DNA from: Bacillota bacterium
GTDB lineage: Bacteria > Bacillota > Sulfobacillia > Sulfobacillales > Sulfobacillaceae
DNA: 54,050 nucleotides
Reading direction: 5' to 3'
NCBI GenBank assembly: GCA_021797515.1
Contig: JAJZZP010000102.1
Coordinates: forward strand, 1-54,050
The stretch's first letter is position 1; every line of letters begins with the position of its first letter. Below the pieces are notes generated by a model. The model saw only the letters and a program-made list of their open reading frames with translations. It did no database searches and had not been told where the DNA came from. Both the position numbers and the translations under genes were made by a program. Shown here piece by piece: positions 44,149 to 53,164 of the stretch.

Positions 44149-44200
44149 CAGGACGGCATCATGGGCATTTTCCCAAAACCATTAAGAGGAGGCATTATTG

Positions 44201-44764
44201 GTGGCTATCCGTGATTGGACTATAGTTGATTTATTAGAGGTAATTAGGCAGCCAAAACCCGCTTGGGGAGGTGGTAGCGCGGGCGCTGTCGCAGGCGCTA
44301 TGGCCTTTGCCCTGATAGAAAAAATCTCCCTCATCGCCAAAATCGATGCCAATGAACTTACTAGCCTCCGTAACAATTTGCTGCAGTGGGCAGAAGACGA
44401 CACCCTTGCCTACCAAACCATGATTAAACCCAGCGGCGACTCATCGCGGTCAATCCAGAACATCAACAATTCATTGGAGATATCCGCAAAAATTGCCGAA
44501 GGATGTCTCTCTGGCATCCAAACAAGCGGCGACCTGATGGCATTGGTAAAACCCGGCCTGCGAGCAGATTTGTTTGTTGCTGCTCATCTTTGCTATACCG
44601 GGTGCTACAGTGCTGTAGCCAATATTAAAACCAATGCCGAACGACTTTATCCACAAAGCGACTGGCTCGACACATGTCGTCACCTAGGACGTCGTCTCGA
44701 TGAAGCGGCAGGAAACATCCACCGTTGGATGGTCCACTATCCTGTCTCAGAGATCTGCTATTGA
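44201..44764 (+). CDS. Cyclodeaminase/cyclohydrolase family protein (FTCD_C-like)
   Basis: A 187-residue helical protein. The N-terminal part carries PKPAWGGGSAGAVAGAMAFALIE, which matches the P-x-P-G-G-G-S-A-x-A-x-x-G-A-x-A-x-x-L block of the formiminotransferase-cyclodeaminase C-terminal domain and of bacterial methenyl-THF cyclohydrolase (FchA). It may convert methenyl- to formyl-tetrahydrofolate or deaminate formimino-THF; which is not clear. GTG at 44201 is the preferred start, 8 bases after AGAGGAGG; TTG at 44198 is possible. It lies 52 bases after the KdpD sensor gene, so it could be on the same message. Confidence 0.75.
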   Translation: MAIRDWTIVDLLEVIRQPKPAWGGGSAGAVAGAMAFALIEKISLIAKIDANELTSLRNNLLQWAEDDTLAYQTMIKPSGDSSRSIQNINNSLEISAKIAEGCLSGIQTSGDLMALVKPGLRADLFVAAHLCYTGCYSAVANIKTNAERLYPQSDWLDTCRHLGRRLDEAAGNIHRWMVHYPVSEICY

Positions 44765-45226
44765 TTAATTCTGTCAAATGTCATCACTTTTATCTATGAT
44801 TGTCTTACCCAGGTTTGAAGTTCGGCAGCGGAAAAATTTGGCTTTCACTCATCCTTTGCGGCTAATGGAGCGCAAGACTAAAGGCCATGTTGATCCTGAA
44901 CCGAGCCACTCGTTATGATTGGGGACGCGGAGTTTCTCTTATTAATGCATACCCAATGGCCAGGCGCATATCTCTTCACATTCCATCAGTGATAACGATC
45001 ACCGAACCCGAGAAAAGTAGAATTGCGTTTAGGATCCAGAGCCGTGCTCTTCGAACAATGCGTAGTGATTTCCAACGATCGAAACGGGAGTAAGGGTTTC
45101 GCTGGCGCAATTGCATTTCAGGTCAGTACAGTACAGTACAGTACGGTGCAGTGCAGTGCAATAAGGCGAGGTTCCGACCCCCGTGTTAGTGAGAGTCGGA
45201 ACCAGCGTCAATCTAATCCTCAGAGT
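44765..45226. other. Gene-free region with pentanucleotide repeats and a hairpin
   Basis: About 460 bases between convergent genes without a gene. It contains the CAGTA/CAGTG repeat (45124-45160) and, at 45170-45203, an inverted repeat of GGTTCCGAC with its complement and a 16-base loop, which may terminate the minus-strand cystathionine gene although it has only a short T-containing tail. Confidence 0.4.
45124..45160 (+). repeat. Pentanucleotide tandem repeat CAGTA/CAGTG
   Basis: Four CAGTA-like units followed by GGTG and then CAGTG units, 37 bases in all. The repeat lies outside coding sequence, just after the stop of the minus-strand cystathionine gene, and could vary in length by slippage. 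Confidence 0.7.
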
Positions 45227-46408
45227 TTAGGAATTATGCAAGGCTTGATCCAAATCTTCCACGATATCCTCCACATCTTCGATGCCCACCGAGATGCGAA
45301 TTAAATTGGTGGTGATTCCGCCCATTTGTCGGTAAGAATCCGGTACACTATAGTGCACAGCGGCCACTGGTTGCGTTATCAAAGATTCGACAGAACCCAG
45401 GCTCACAGCCCGCGTGAATAGATCCACCCGATTGAGAAACCGATTAACTTCTTCCTGCCCGCCTTTCAATTCAATGCTCAGTACCCCGCCAAATCCCGCC
45501 ATCTGCTGTTTCGCCAGGTCGTGCTGCGGATGGCTCCGCAATCCAGGATAATGCACTTTTTCAACCCGAGGGTGTGTAGCAAGATATTCTGCCACCACCT
45601 GGCCATTTTGGTTGTGGCGAGCCATCCTTAATCCAAACGTCTTCATCCCACGGTTCAGCAACCATGCGTCGATGCCATTAAGGTTGCCGCCCAATTTACG
45701 AAACACGTTCACACATTCGTTGATATACGCAGTGGTTCCCACAATGGCTCCAGCCATTACATCGCTATGTCCATTAAGGTACTTGGTTCCACTGTGAACA
45801 ACCGCATCAGCTCCCAGTATAAGGGGTTTTTGGTTGTAAGGTGTGGCAAATGTGTTATCTACAACGACACGGATTCCGTGTGCGTGGGCCAGTTCGGCAA
45901 TGGCGGTAATATCGCACACTCTTAGGGTAGGATTGCTGGGAGTCTCTAAAAAGATGACCCGGGTATTAGGGTGTATAGCTGATTCCAACTGGCGAAGGTC
46001 CGTGACATCAACAAAACTTGTCTCCAGACCAAAGCGGGGCAAAAGGTCGTGAAATAACCCGAAACTGCCCCCATAGATGTCAGCGTGACTTATAATATGG
46101 TCGCCTGATTTGGTTTGAGCAATTAAGGCAGTGCTAGTGGCAGCCATTCCCGACGCTAATACTAGTGCACTTTGAGCACCTTCGAGAGCCGCCAGTTTGG
46201 ATTCTACCATAGTGTAACTAGGGCTCCCATAACGTGTATATATGTACCCTTCGGACTTTCCCTCCATGAGATCCATCATGCTCTCGTTGGTAGGAAAAGC
46301 AAAGGTCGTCGTTTGATAGATGGGGGGCACAACTGAACCTGTGGTTGGATCAGGACACTCTCCAGAGTGAATGAGGATGGAGTTGACCCCTCGTAACGCT
46401 TTTGTCAT
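45227..46408 (-). CDS. Cystathionine gamma-synthase/gamma-lyase family PLP enzyme
   Basis: A 393-residue Cys/Met-metabolism PLP enzyme. Substrate/cofactor motifs: SVVPPIYQTTTFAF, YTRYGSPS, ALVLASGMAATSTALIA, VFLETPSNPTL, VVVDNTFATPYNQKPLILGA and the PLP lysine in VVHSGTKYLNGHSD. LITQPVAAVHYSVPDSYR near the end is family-typical. It synthesises or cleaves cystathionine; gamma-lyase and gamma-synthase cannot be told apart here. AAAGGTGG lies 10 bases before the ATG. It is monocistronic, with an IS605-type relic upstream. No SAM riboswitch was recognised. Confidence 0.92.
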   Translation of the reverse strand: MTKALRGVNSILIHSGECPDPTTGSVVPPIYQTTTFAFPTNESMMDLMEGKSEGYIYTRYGSPSYTMVESKLAALEGAQSALVLASGMAATSTALIAQTKSGDHIISHADIYGGSFGLFHDLLPRFGLETSFVDVTDLRQLESAIHPNTRVIFLETPSNPTLRVCDITAIAELAHAHGIRVVVDNTFATPYNQKPLILGADAVVHSGTKYLNGHSDVMAGAIVGTTAYINECVNVFRKLGGNLNGIDAWLLNRGMKTFGLRMARHNQNGQVVAEYLATHPRVEKVHYPGLRSHPQHDLAKQQMAGFGGVLSIELKGGQEEVNRFLNRVDLFTRAVSLGSVESLITQPVAAVHYSVPDSYRQMGGITTNLIRISVGIEDVEDIVEDLDQALHNS

Positions 46409-46867
46409 ATCGAATATGCCACCTTTCTTGACATCCTGCCCACGGCTAAAACCGGGAATCTCCGATCCTCAAGGCATCGGATTTCTTCATCATCGTACCA
46501 TTGATTGTTCGGGCTTGGGCCGTTCGTTCACAATACAAGGCAAGTTGGTCTCTTGTCGTTTTGCGTTCCACAGGGCGGGACCGGAATAGATGCGGTAGCG
46601 ATATGCTATTAACATCCCCACAGGATGTCTTCTATCTCTCAAAATCGCAATTTCTGATAATATAGCCAATAGCTTACGCCACCAAAGCAGATAACGGCTT
46701 ACGGGGCAGGGAGTCCCTGCAATCGGGGTTTTACCGCGTTTTTCGGTAATTTGCTCCCGATTTTAGCCGTATACAGAATGATAGGGTTGTTTGTTTAATG
46801 GGGATCCTAGAGTCAATGGAACCGCACCCCCAACTGTCGGCGATGATTCGAATTTTGCACCACTTAT
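46409..46867 (-). other. Gene-free region with an IS605-type end relic
   Basis: Near 46428-46457 the minus strand reads CCCGGTTTTAGCCGTGGG then AGGATGTCAAG, a typical tnpB 3' hairpin end. The 200 bases beyond it (46460-46650) have no intact frame but include stretches such as GGCGGGACCGGAATAG and ACAGGATGTCTTCTATCTC that look like element remains. No intact transposase gene is found. Confidence 0.5.
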
Positions 46868-48058
46868 TTAGCCACCACTGGCACCCCCAGTCGTGCGGGT
46901 ACTCCCAACCCAAAGAGTTGGGACCACGGCTATGGCTAAACACCCTGCAGCAACCAAAATGGCCACCGCAGTGCCCTGTGCCTGAGCCACAATCCCTACG
47001 GCCCAAGCACCAAACGCGCCTACGGTATTGCCGACCCCCATGGTTAATCCCGATGCCATCCCGAGTCGACCAGGAAAAAGTGATTGCCCATACACCAACA
47101 ACACTGCGCCCGCGCCATTAACGGCGAAACCCCAGACAGCCACGGTTAACCAAAAGGGCCATCCTGTACCCGTTCCGATGGCACCGCCAACAGCTGCCAA
47201 ACTTGCCCCCAGCAACGAACCGATCAGAATCGGCCGTGGACCCCAGCGATCGGATGCCGAGCCTCCTAGAACATTGCCTATCATGCCTAAACTATAGACT
47301 ACCGCCAATAGCGCCCCCGTCTGCGTGAATGCACCGCCTCTTTGATGCCATACAATGGGCAGCAATGTGAGGAGACTGGCGATCCCCAAATTGCGCAATG
47401 CAACTAAGACAAAAAAGGCGCGACCCCGGTGCCATATATTAGCCCACTCGACCTTTACTGGATGTCTCCGGGGCCGAGACAGTGTCGGAATTGTACGGGC
47501 CGATGAAAAGAGTAAGCCAGCCGCGGCTATCCCAGGCAATGCCAGGCCCGCCACGCCAAACTTCCCACCCCACTGCCAAACTGCCACAGCTGCTAGCGGC
47601 GCCAAGATATGGCCAATCATGCCACTGACCATCCACCCACTCATTCTCCGCCCCTTATGCCCGAGAACCGATTGGCTCACCAGAGCTGCCATGTGCGGGT
47701 GAAAAGCCGCGTTGCCTAGTCCACCCAGCATAAGGACAACTGCAAATATGGTGTATGAGGGGGCCCAAGCTAACCCAAGGGCATTGCCCAAACTTCCGAT
47801 TAAAAGTCCGCCTACAATAAACCAAGGCCCCCCTCGGCTATCCGCCCATATGCCCATAATGGGTTGCAAAGCCTGTGTGGTCACCGCCAATAAACCCGCC
47901 AACAACCCCGCCTGACTTTCGGTAAAGTGCCATCGAATCATCAACGCCGGCAGTAACGCAAGATAAAGGGTTGGATACCCGTCATTAACCGCATGCGCAA
48001 TAGCCCATATGGCGGCGTCAATCCATGAATTGTGGCGAAATAGTCCACTGCCCCTCAA
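46868..48058 (-). CDS. MFS transporter (Fsr/drug-exporter-like)
   Basis: A 396-residue major facilitator with about 12 helices. The N-terminal AIAHAVNDGYPTLYLALLPA and GIWADSRGGPWFIVGGLLIG match the family (D-x-x-x-R-R-like loop, diverged), and SDRWGPRPILIGSLLGA is the second copy of the motif between helices. The pattern resembles fosmidomycin-resistance (Fsr) type exporters. The start is TTG at 48058 after GGAG; an overlap of 4 bases with the frame at 48055-48267 suggests coupling. The substrate is unknown. Confidence 0.85.
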   Translation of the reverse strand: MRGSGLFRHNSWIDAAIWAIAHAVNDGYPTLYLALLPALMIRWHFTESQAGLLAGLLAVTTQALQPIMGIWADSRGGPWFIVGGLLIGSLGNALGLAWAPSYTIFAVVLMLGGLGNAAFHPHMAALVSQSVLGHKGRRMSGWMVSGMIGHILAPLAAVAVWQWGGKFGVAGLALPGIAAAGLLFSSARTIPTLSRPRRHPVKVEWANIWHRGRAFFVLVALRNLGIASLLTLLPIVWHQRGGAFTQTGALLAVVYSLGMIGNVLGGSASDRWGPRPILIGSLLGASLAAVGGAIGTGTGWPFWLTVAVWGFAVNGAGAVLLVYGQSLFPGRLGMASGLTMGVGNTVGAFGAWAVGIVAQAQGTAVAILVAAGCLAIAVVPTLWVGSTRTTGGASGG

Positions 48059-48267
48059 CCTATCGTCTCCAAATCATAGCGCAACGCAACAAACCCTGCA
48101 CGATCCAAAACACGGGTAGTCCGGCATCGATATTCCAAGTCCCACGCTTGCTCGGTGGTGATAAATTCGTTCGGTGATACATACAACCCGCTTCTAATCG
48201 ATGACGGTTCCGCACCCATTATCGAATTCACTTCCTGGATCGTCCAAAATCGAGCGTTACGATACAC
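48055..48267 (-). CDS. Short hypothetical frame before MFS, probably 3' fragment
   Basis: The frame encodes 70 residues with TIQEVNSIMGAEPSSIRSGL and a C-terminal half EYRCRTTRVLDRAGFVALRY. The reading frame continues upstream (to about 48340) to the IS605 relic without a clear start, so it may be the end of a truncated gene. It overlaps the MFS start (TTGA). The family is not recognised. It may also be a real small gene in the MFS operon. Confidence 0.4.
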   Translation of the reverse strand: MYRNARFWTIQEVNSIMGAEPSSIRSGLYVSPNEFITTEQAWDLEYRCRTTRVLDRAGFVALRYDLETIG

Positions 48268-48324
48268 CGATGTCGCGTCATCCAGTGCACGAACTTGATA
48301 GTGCTGGGCCCAAGGGCCAGTACC

Positions 48325-48432
48325 ATGAACTCTACCGCCGCCTAACCCTGACGGGACGATACTTTTGTCGTTTTGCTCAACACATGGTCGGTACCGCGGG
48401 GAGCCGATCTCCGTCGATCAACCATTAAGCAT
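48325..48432. mobile_element. Rearranged IS605 relic (inverted right end joined to tnpB piece)
   Basis: 48325-48356 is a near-copy, inverted, of the right end at 20797-20828 (CCTAACCCTGACGGG identical). Directly after, 48353-48432 on plus matches the tnpB segment at 20104-20183: RYFCRFAQHMVGTAG here against RYFRRFAQRIVGTAG there. In an intact element these parts lie far apart and in the same orientation, so this junction is a rearranged remnant. From 48433 to about 48760 no gene is seen. Confidence 0.65.
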
Positions 48433-48759
48433 TGCGGAATTCTCCAAAGAACAAACGTTCTGAGTCTAGTTTATCATCCCCAGGCTTTATAGGCAATGGG
48501 ACGCGCTGACAGGAAGAAAAAAACCCTACGTCCTCAACGGCCGCCACCCGCTTGACCCCCTCTTGGCTATCGCCTAAGATGGGCAATGCGCGGGCGTTAT
48601 ATTCAAGTTTTGATTGGTATTATGCCTCTTACTGAAAAAAGAAAATATTTCTGGATGGATCCGCTACGATCTTGGCGTGAACGGTCTAGGTTATTCCAGA
48701 AGCATTCGGCTTAGTTGTATCTTCATACCCTAATCAAGCCGGGCAAAACCCCGGTGTCA

Positions 48760-49135
48760 ATAAACACCCATGCCACAAATTGGCATCACCAAAACAGAGA
48801 GAAAGAAGAGCAATAGTCGTCTTTCTCTCCGGCGTGAGGCATTTGCCCATCATGGAATCGGTATACTCCCTGCTTCGCGTGCTTGAGCAGGGGGCAGCAC
48901 GGCCACAACGAGCGATCCCCGACTCGGAGAATTTGTTGACCGACCCCCATTTGCGCCAATGGGTCATCCTCGTTGTCCTTGACTGCGTGCTAGTGGGATT
49001 TGTAGCGCAAGTCCTGAAGTATTGCCGAATCACATGCCATCCGATAGGGTAGAGATTCTCCGCAGAGCGACACATTGCGCGCAGGGCTGCGTATTCGGGT
49101 TTCGTTAAGCCTTGAATCGGATTGCTTTGTATCCT
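48760..49135 (-). pseudogene. Second TnpB relic (IS1341-like), frameshifted
   Basis: On minus, 49135-49016 encodes NPIQGLTKPEYAALRAMCRS and AENLYPIGWHVIRQYF, the N-terminus of IS605/IS1341 TnpB. Near 49016 the frame shifts and a later piece reads LLKHAKQGVYRFHDGQMPHA, again typical of TnpB. Stops and shifts make it inactive, and the RuvC part is absent. It differs in sequence from the TnpB at 19994, so a second element type once inserted here. Confidence 0.6.
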
Positions 49136-49294
49136 CCCGTACACCAGAACCCCCGTCCTTCTACGGATGCAGTATCTAGCAACACCCTGACGGCGAGCAC
49201 CTTCTATCTCCAGAGCTAAAGCCAGGGGTTTTACGACGCATTTGATAAGGTGCCGGAGAGCCATTGCTCTCCGGCAGTCTACCGCAGCCAAACT

Positions 49295-50740
49295 TTACCC
49301 ATGTACCGCCGAGAATCCGGGTACTCCATCGAACAGATAGAGATTTTCTGTTTTGATTGGGTCAAAGCCTGCCTCCGCTACCCGTTTAAGCAGTTCTACG
49401 ACATGACTGGAACGCACCGTCTCACCATCACGCCCCATAAATCGGCATCGCCAATGATCGGTGCAAAAAGTCTCGGGCAAGCCGTCGGGCCACACTTTGA
49501 TGCCGCGATTCGTAATAACCCGTAATTGCAAGGGATCTGCCAACACTTGCATCAGGGCATTGCCGAGTTCATTTGGAGATCCGGGTTCCCAATCTAGGAA
49601 CACATCAACACCTACCAGTTGTTTTACTGCCTTTTGATGGTGTTCGCTCTTTCGCCACAACGACAAGGAAGGCACTTTACCATAAGACACGGTTTTTAGC
49701 ATAATGGGAACTTCTCCCAGTCGGTTGATCACAGCGTCCGCAAACTCGGCGGTGCCCACTTTCTGACGGCTGTTTCCTTCGGTGAAAATATCGTCTGTGT
49801 GAATGCCCTCTTCAATAGCCTTCAACCATGCATTGTGCACCCGCGTAGCTACCTCTGGTTGGCCTATGTGCACTAACATCATAATCGCCCCCAGCAATAG
49901 TCCCGATGGATTGGCCTTGTTTTGCCCGGCAAGGCGCGGCGCTGATCCGTGAATCGCCTCGAACATCGCGCACTGATCCCCAATATTGGCGGAACCCGCT
50001 AGCCCCACCGACCCCGCAATTTGAGCTGCAACGTCTGACAGGACATCACCGTACAGATTAGGCATGACAATCACATCAAAGTTCTCCGGTGTATCTGCCA
50101 GTTTCGCCGCACCAATGTCCACAATCCAGGTTTCATTTTCGAGATCAGGATACTCGGCAGCTATCTCGTTGAACACTTTGTGGAACAATCCATCGGTGAG
50201 TTTCATGATGTTATCTTTAACAAAGCAGGTCACCTTTTTACGATTGTGCGCGCGCGCATACTCGAATGCATAACGAATCACTTTTTCCGAGCCTGGGCGA
50301 GAAATAAGCTTCAGACACTGATAGACTTGTTCCGTTTGTCGATGCTCGATCCCCGCGTACAAATCTTCTTCGTTTTCACGAATGATGACCACATTCATTG
50401 ATGGGTGCTGGGTATAGATAAAAGGATGGTAGGACACACTGGGGCGAACATTGGCATACAATCCCAGCGCCTTACGCGTCGTAACATTCAAGCTCTTGTA
50501 TCCGCCGCCCTGAGGTGTGGTGATTGGTGCCTTGAGAAAAACTTGGGTCCGTCGCAAAGAATCCCACGCTTTAGGCTCCATTCCCGTTTCAACGCCACGC
50601 AAGTAGACCTTTTCGCCAATTTCGATCGTCTCAATCTCGATTTGAGCTCCGGCTGTCTGAATAATCCGCAAAACTGCATCCATAATTTCCGGGCCAATTC
50701 CGTCCCCGTAGGCTACGGTAATAGGGGTTCGTGGTGTCAT
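49295..50740 (-). CDS. icd: Isocitrate dehydrogenase, long Thermus-type
   Basis: This 481-residue enzyme oxidises isocitrate to 2-oxoglutarate, directly upstream in the pathway of OdhAB (12251-16284). Motifs: VAYGDGIGPEIMDAVLR, YKSLNVTTRKALGLYANVRP (substrate Ser and Arg) and NLYGDVLSDVAAQIAGSVGL (metal-binding Asp). The coenzyme region is FEAIHGSAPRLAGQNKANPS: Arg-Leu replaces the Lys-Tyr of NADP-type enzymes and is not the Asp of NAD types, so NADP is likely but not certain. The C-terminal extension of about 140 residues (from about 345) is as in Thermus enzymes. The start at 50740 is chosen from GGAGAAG 6 bases upstream; two further ATGs lie just before it. Confidence 0.9.
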   Translation of the reverse strand: MTPRTPITVAYGDGIGPEIMDAVLRIIQTAGAQIEIETIEIGEKVYLRGVETGMEPKAWDSLRRTQVFLKAPITTPQGGGYKSLNVTTRKALGLYANVRPSVSYHPFIYTQHPSMNVVIIRENEEDLYAGIEHRQTEQVYQCLKLISRPGSEKVIRYAFEYARAHNRKKVTCFVKDNIMKLTDGLFHKVFNEIAAEYPDLENETWIVDIGAAKLADTPENFDVIVMPNLYGDVLSDVAAQIAGSVGLAGSANIGDQCAMFEAIHGSAPRLAGQNKANPSGLLLGAIMMLVHIGQPEVATRVHNAWLKAIEEGIHTDDIFTEGNSRQKVGTAEFADAVINRLGEVPIMLKTVSYGKVPSLSLWRKSEHHQKAVKQLVGVDVFLDWEPGSPNELGNALMQVLADPLQLRVITNRGIKVWPDGLPETFCTDHWRCRFMGRDGETVRSSHVVELLKRVAEAGFDPIKTENLYLFDGVPGFSAVHG

Positions 50741-50755
50741 AATCATCTTCTCCAT

Positions 50756-51209
50756 TCTGTGATCTCACTAGGTGACCAAGCCCAACCCAAAAGCTACACA
50801 AGCGCTCTACTTCGTTTTGCCTTATTTCCCGATCATTTGCCCTTCGTGACGAATGAAGGTGCGGTTGATTTTCTTCTAAGATTCTCGGAGGACCCATCGT
50901 CCAATGGCTGCACCTGGGTTGCTGAACAATCAATCCAACATCCTGAACTCGAATCGCCTGTAGATGCTGCACAGGGAATCCCAACGGTATACTGTCATCA
51001 ATAGGGTACGAACCAGACACCCACACAGATCCCGGCGCGCACCCTCACAGCGAAGCCCGTTCTCAATTGTCGTTCCACCATACGTTCCTGATGAGGCGAA
51101 ACATCCCCGACGATAAGCAAATCGTAGGTTTTAACTAATACGACGAATTATAGTGGCGATTTCTGATGGTCCGGGGCAGTTAACACTCGCTCCCTTCATC
51201 GTAGCTTTA
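50756..51209. other. Gene-free region upstream of icd
   Basis: About 450 bases without a convincing gene, promoter or repeat. Frames on both strands here are short and broken by stops. The right part leads into the DUF6671 relic. Confidence 0.4.
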
Positions 51210-52040
51210 CCCCTCTCACCCTCATTTCTGATTTTGACCTGTATGCGGCCACGGAGTGAACCAAGGACACTGCTCGGGTTGGGCACCACTCACGCCGTCT
51301 CCGCTGCCGGGTATCCCCCGGAAATTGGCAAGGAGGGCAACCGTAAATCTCCCTCATTACCCATTCAGTTTCGCCCCCACACCGTTCGCACGGTAGGCTC
51401 TTAATCACATCAACCAGCCCCCAGCCTGAGATGGGACATTGCAAGCACCCGGCACTCAGTCGACGGTTGACCCCCCTTGGCAACTTCATAAAGCACGATC
51501 TGGCGGGTCGGATTCATATACGCTCGCATGTCCGTCTCAACATGGGCTAAGCCGCCCTGGGAAACCAAAGCACATCGCTCTACAGTCTCTTTTAAAACGT
51601 CGGAACTCGAAATTCCTTTGATAAATCACGGGTTGTAATCTAGCATTCGGCCTGACCATCAACCCATGTGAGGGAAAATATGCGTTCATCAAAAAATCCC
51701 CTAGCTCCTCAAATGTTTTTCTGGCATTCTGGGCAAAATTTGTTTGAGAACTGACGGTCTGCTCCACCAGTTCAATGCCGCGCTGTCTATAAACACCAAA
51801 AAGTCATGGTCAACCAAGACAAACACCCCTTGAGGATCCAGACCAAACCTACCCTCGCTCGCCAATCCAAGCGGAAAACCGGCCAGCGAGCCTTTTGCAC
51901 GGCCACGTCCCGTAGAGTTCCGGTCGGGTCAATTTCTCCGGTGAAGGTGCTCAGCAAATCCGTATTGAACCGGTTCTAGCACCCACTCTTTTTGATGTTT
52001 CGTAGCAAACGCAAGTTTTCGTCCTCGATAGGGTTTGGCA
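51210..52040 (-). pseudogene. DUF6671-like gene, multiply frameshifted
   Basis: Pieces in several minus frames line up in order with a DUF6671 protein of about 280 residues: YRGRKLAFATKHQKEWVLEP, then DLLSTFTGEIDPTGTLRDVA, then LGLASEGRFGLDPQGVFVLV, then VEQTVSSQTNFAQNARKTFE with FLMNAYFPSHGL, and at the end the zinc ribbon region SGWGLVDVIKSLPCERCGGE with YGCPPCQF. At least four frameshifts separate them, so the gene is dead. Function of the family is unknown. The order and the intact fragments show slow decay of one gene rather than chance similarity. Confidence 0.65.
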
Positions 52041-52260
52041 TTCTGATGGTGTCCCTTCATACTCAAATATTTCCCTTCTGATGCCATGCTCGCGGTAGTG
52101 CGGTACAAATTTCCTCTCATATGCGGAAATTCCGGTCCATACCACCGCTGATAATCGTCATATGTGTCGCGTTTATTATATCACGACTTCTTTTTCGTAT
52201 GTCAAGGCACATTTTTCGCTTTCTCACATTAAGAACAGACATAGGCATTTCCTGTTATCT

Positions 52261-52548
52261 TTACCAGTCGCGCAATGCCAGTAGGTCGAGCAAGTCTTTA
52301 ATGGCCCGGCCGCGCTGCGCGGGATGCCTCATCGGCAAATCCGAGTGAATTTCGTAGCGGTTCGTCCGGCCGTCCCGAAATCGACTGATGTATCCAGCGC
52401 TCTCGAGATCGTCAAGAATACGTTGCACCGCTCGCTCCGTAATCCCGACTATCTCAGCAATCTCCCGGGCGGTCAAACGACCGTTGCCGTTACGAGCGAC
52501 GCATAGCAGCACTTGAGCGTGGTTGGTGAGAAACGTCCAATCTGCCAT
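52261..52548 (-). CDS. Winged-helix HTH transcriptional regulator
   Basis: A 95-residue regulator. A helix-turn-helix is seen in RLTAREIAEIVGITERAVQR followed by ILDDLESAGYISRFRDGRTN, where the last part forms the wing (R-D-G-R-x-N-x-Y). Such small MarR/ArsR-like winged-helix proteins sense small molecules or stress. GGAGG lies 8 bases before the ATG at 52548; the longer frame upstream is rejected. It is surrounded by dead genes and is one of the few intact genes in this region. Confidence 0.75.
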   Translation of the reverse strand: MADWTFLTNHAQVLLCVARNGNGRLTAREIAEIVGITERAVQRILDDLESAGYISRFRDGRTNRYEIHSDLPMRHPAQRGRAIKDLLDLLALRDW

Positions 52549-52711
52549 CGCACTTGCCTCCGTGACGATTTTCGTTTCATGATATACTAATCGGGTAGTT
52601 CCTGCACCAGGTACCGCGTAAGTGTATACTCTGAAAGTAACCATCACCGAAGCATCTCCGTCCTCCAAATGCTGAAAATGGCCTCATGGCACACCACAAC
52701 GGACATGAAGC

Positions 52712-53067
52712 TTACGAATGCTCTTCGGTTGCATCAAAAGAAAACTTCTCCTTCAAGCGAGTTCCCTGCATCGGTTGCACAACACGACACGTGGCCACAC
52801 CATCCAAATGATCTTGAAAAACAGAGATGCCAAGATCTAACAACAGCACCACGCGACCATCACTGACATGGTAATAACCAAACCGCCCCCAGGGTTTTGA
52901 TTGCACCAACCCACAACTGGCCTTGACCAATGCTCCGGGCGATTGACCAGTTCACCTGCATTCAGAGAGCCGTCCACCCGCAGAGACTCCCACACTTTTA
53001 TTCGAATAGGATGGCTCAACGCTCGCCAAAAAGCTGCCAACAATGTTCTCACGGTCTTGTCCCACAA
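52712..53067 (-). pseudogene. ArsR-type regulator, frameshifted
   Basis: The minus frame from 53067 gives FWRALSHPIRIKVWESLRVD and GSLNAGELV, the N-terminal helices of ArsR-family regulators. The frame breaks near 52925, and a second one continues SCGLVQSKPWGRFGYYHVSD and GRVVLLLDLGI, the recognition-wing end. The recognition helix between is lost. It is thus inactive, lying next to the MFS gene it may once have controlled. Confidence 0.6.
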
Positions 53068-53164
53068 TCATCCAGGCATACCTTGTTTCATTGCTTCACC
53101 CCGACACCAAAGAGGGCACCCTGTCGTACGTTTTTACAACCCCCCCCATGGGCAACCCAGCTTG

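Noticed and set aside
45124-45203. CRISPR-like array
   Set aside because: The repeat unit is 5 bases without spacers, so it is a microsatellite. No CRISPR array or cas gene was seen anywhere in the window.
46409-46650. SAM (S-box) riboswitch upstream of the cystathionine gene
   Set aside because: The conserved S-box stems were not found; the hairpin at 46428-46457 fits an IS605-type end better.
50405-51004. Plus-strand frame of 199 codons over the icd start
   Set aside because: It overlaps the conserved N-terminus of isocitrate dehydrogenase and shows no recognisable domain.
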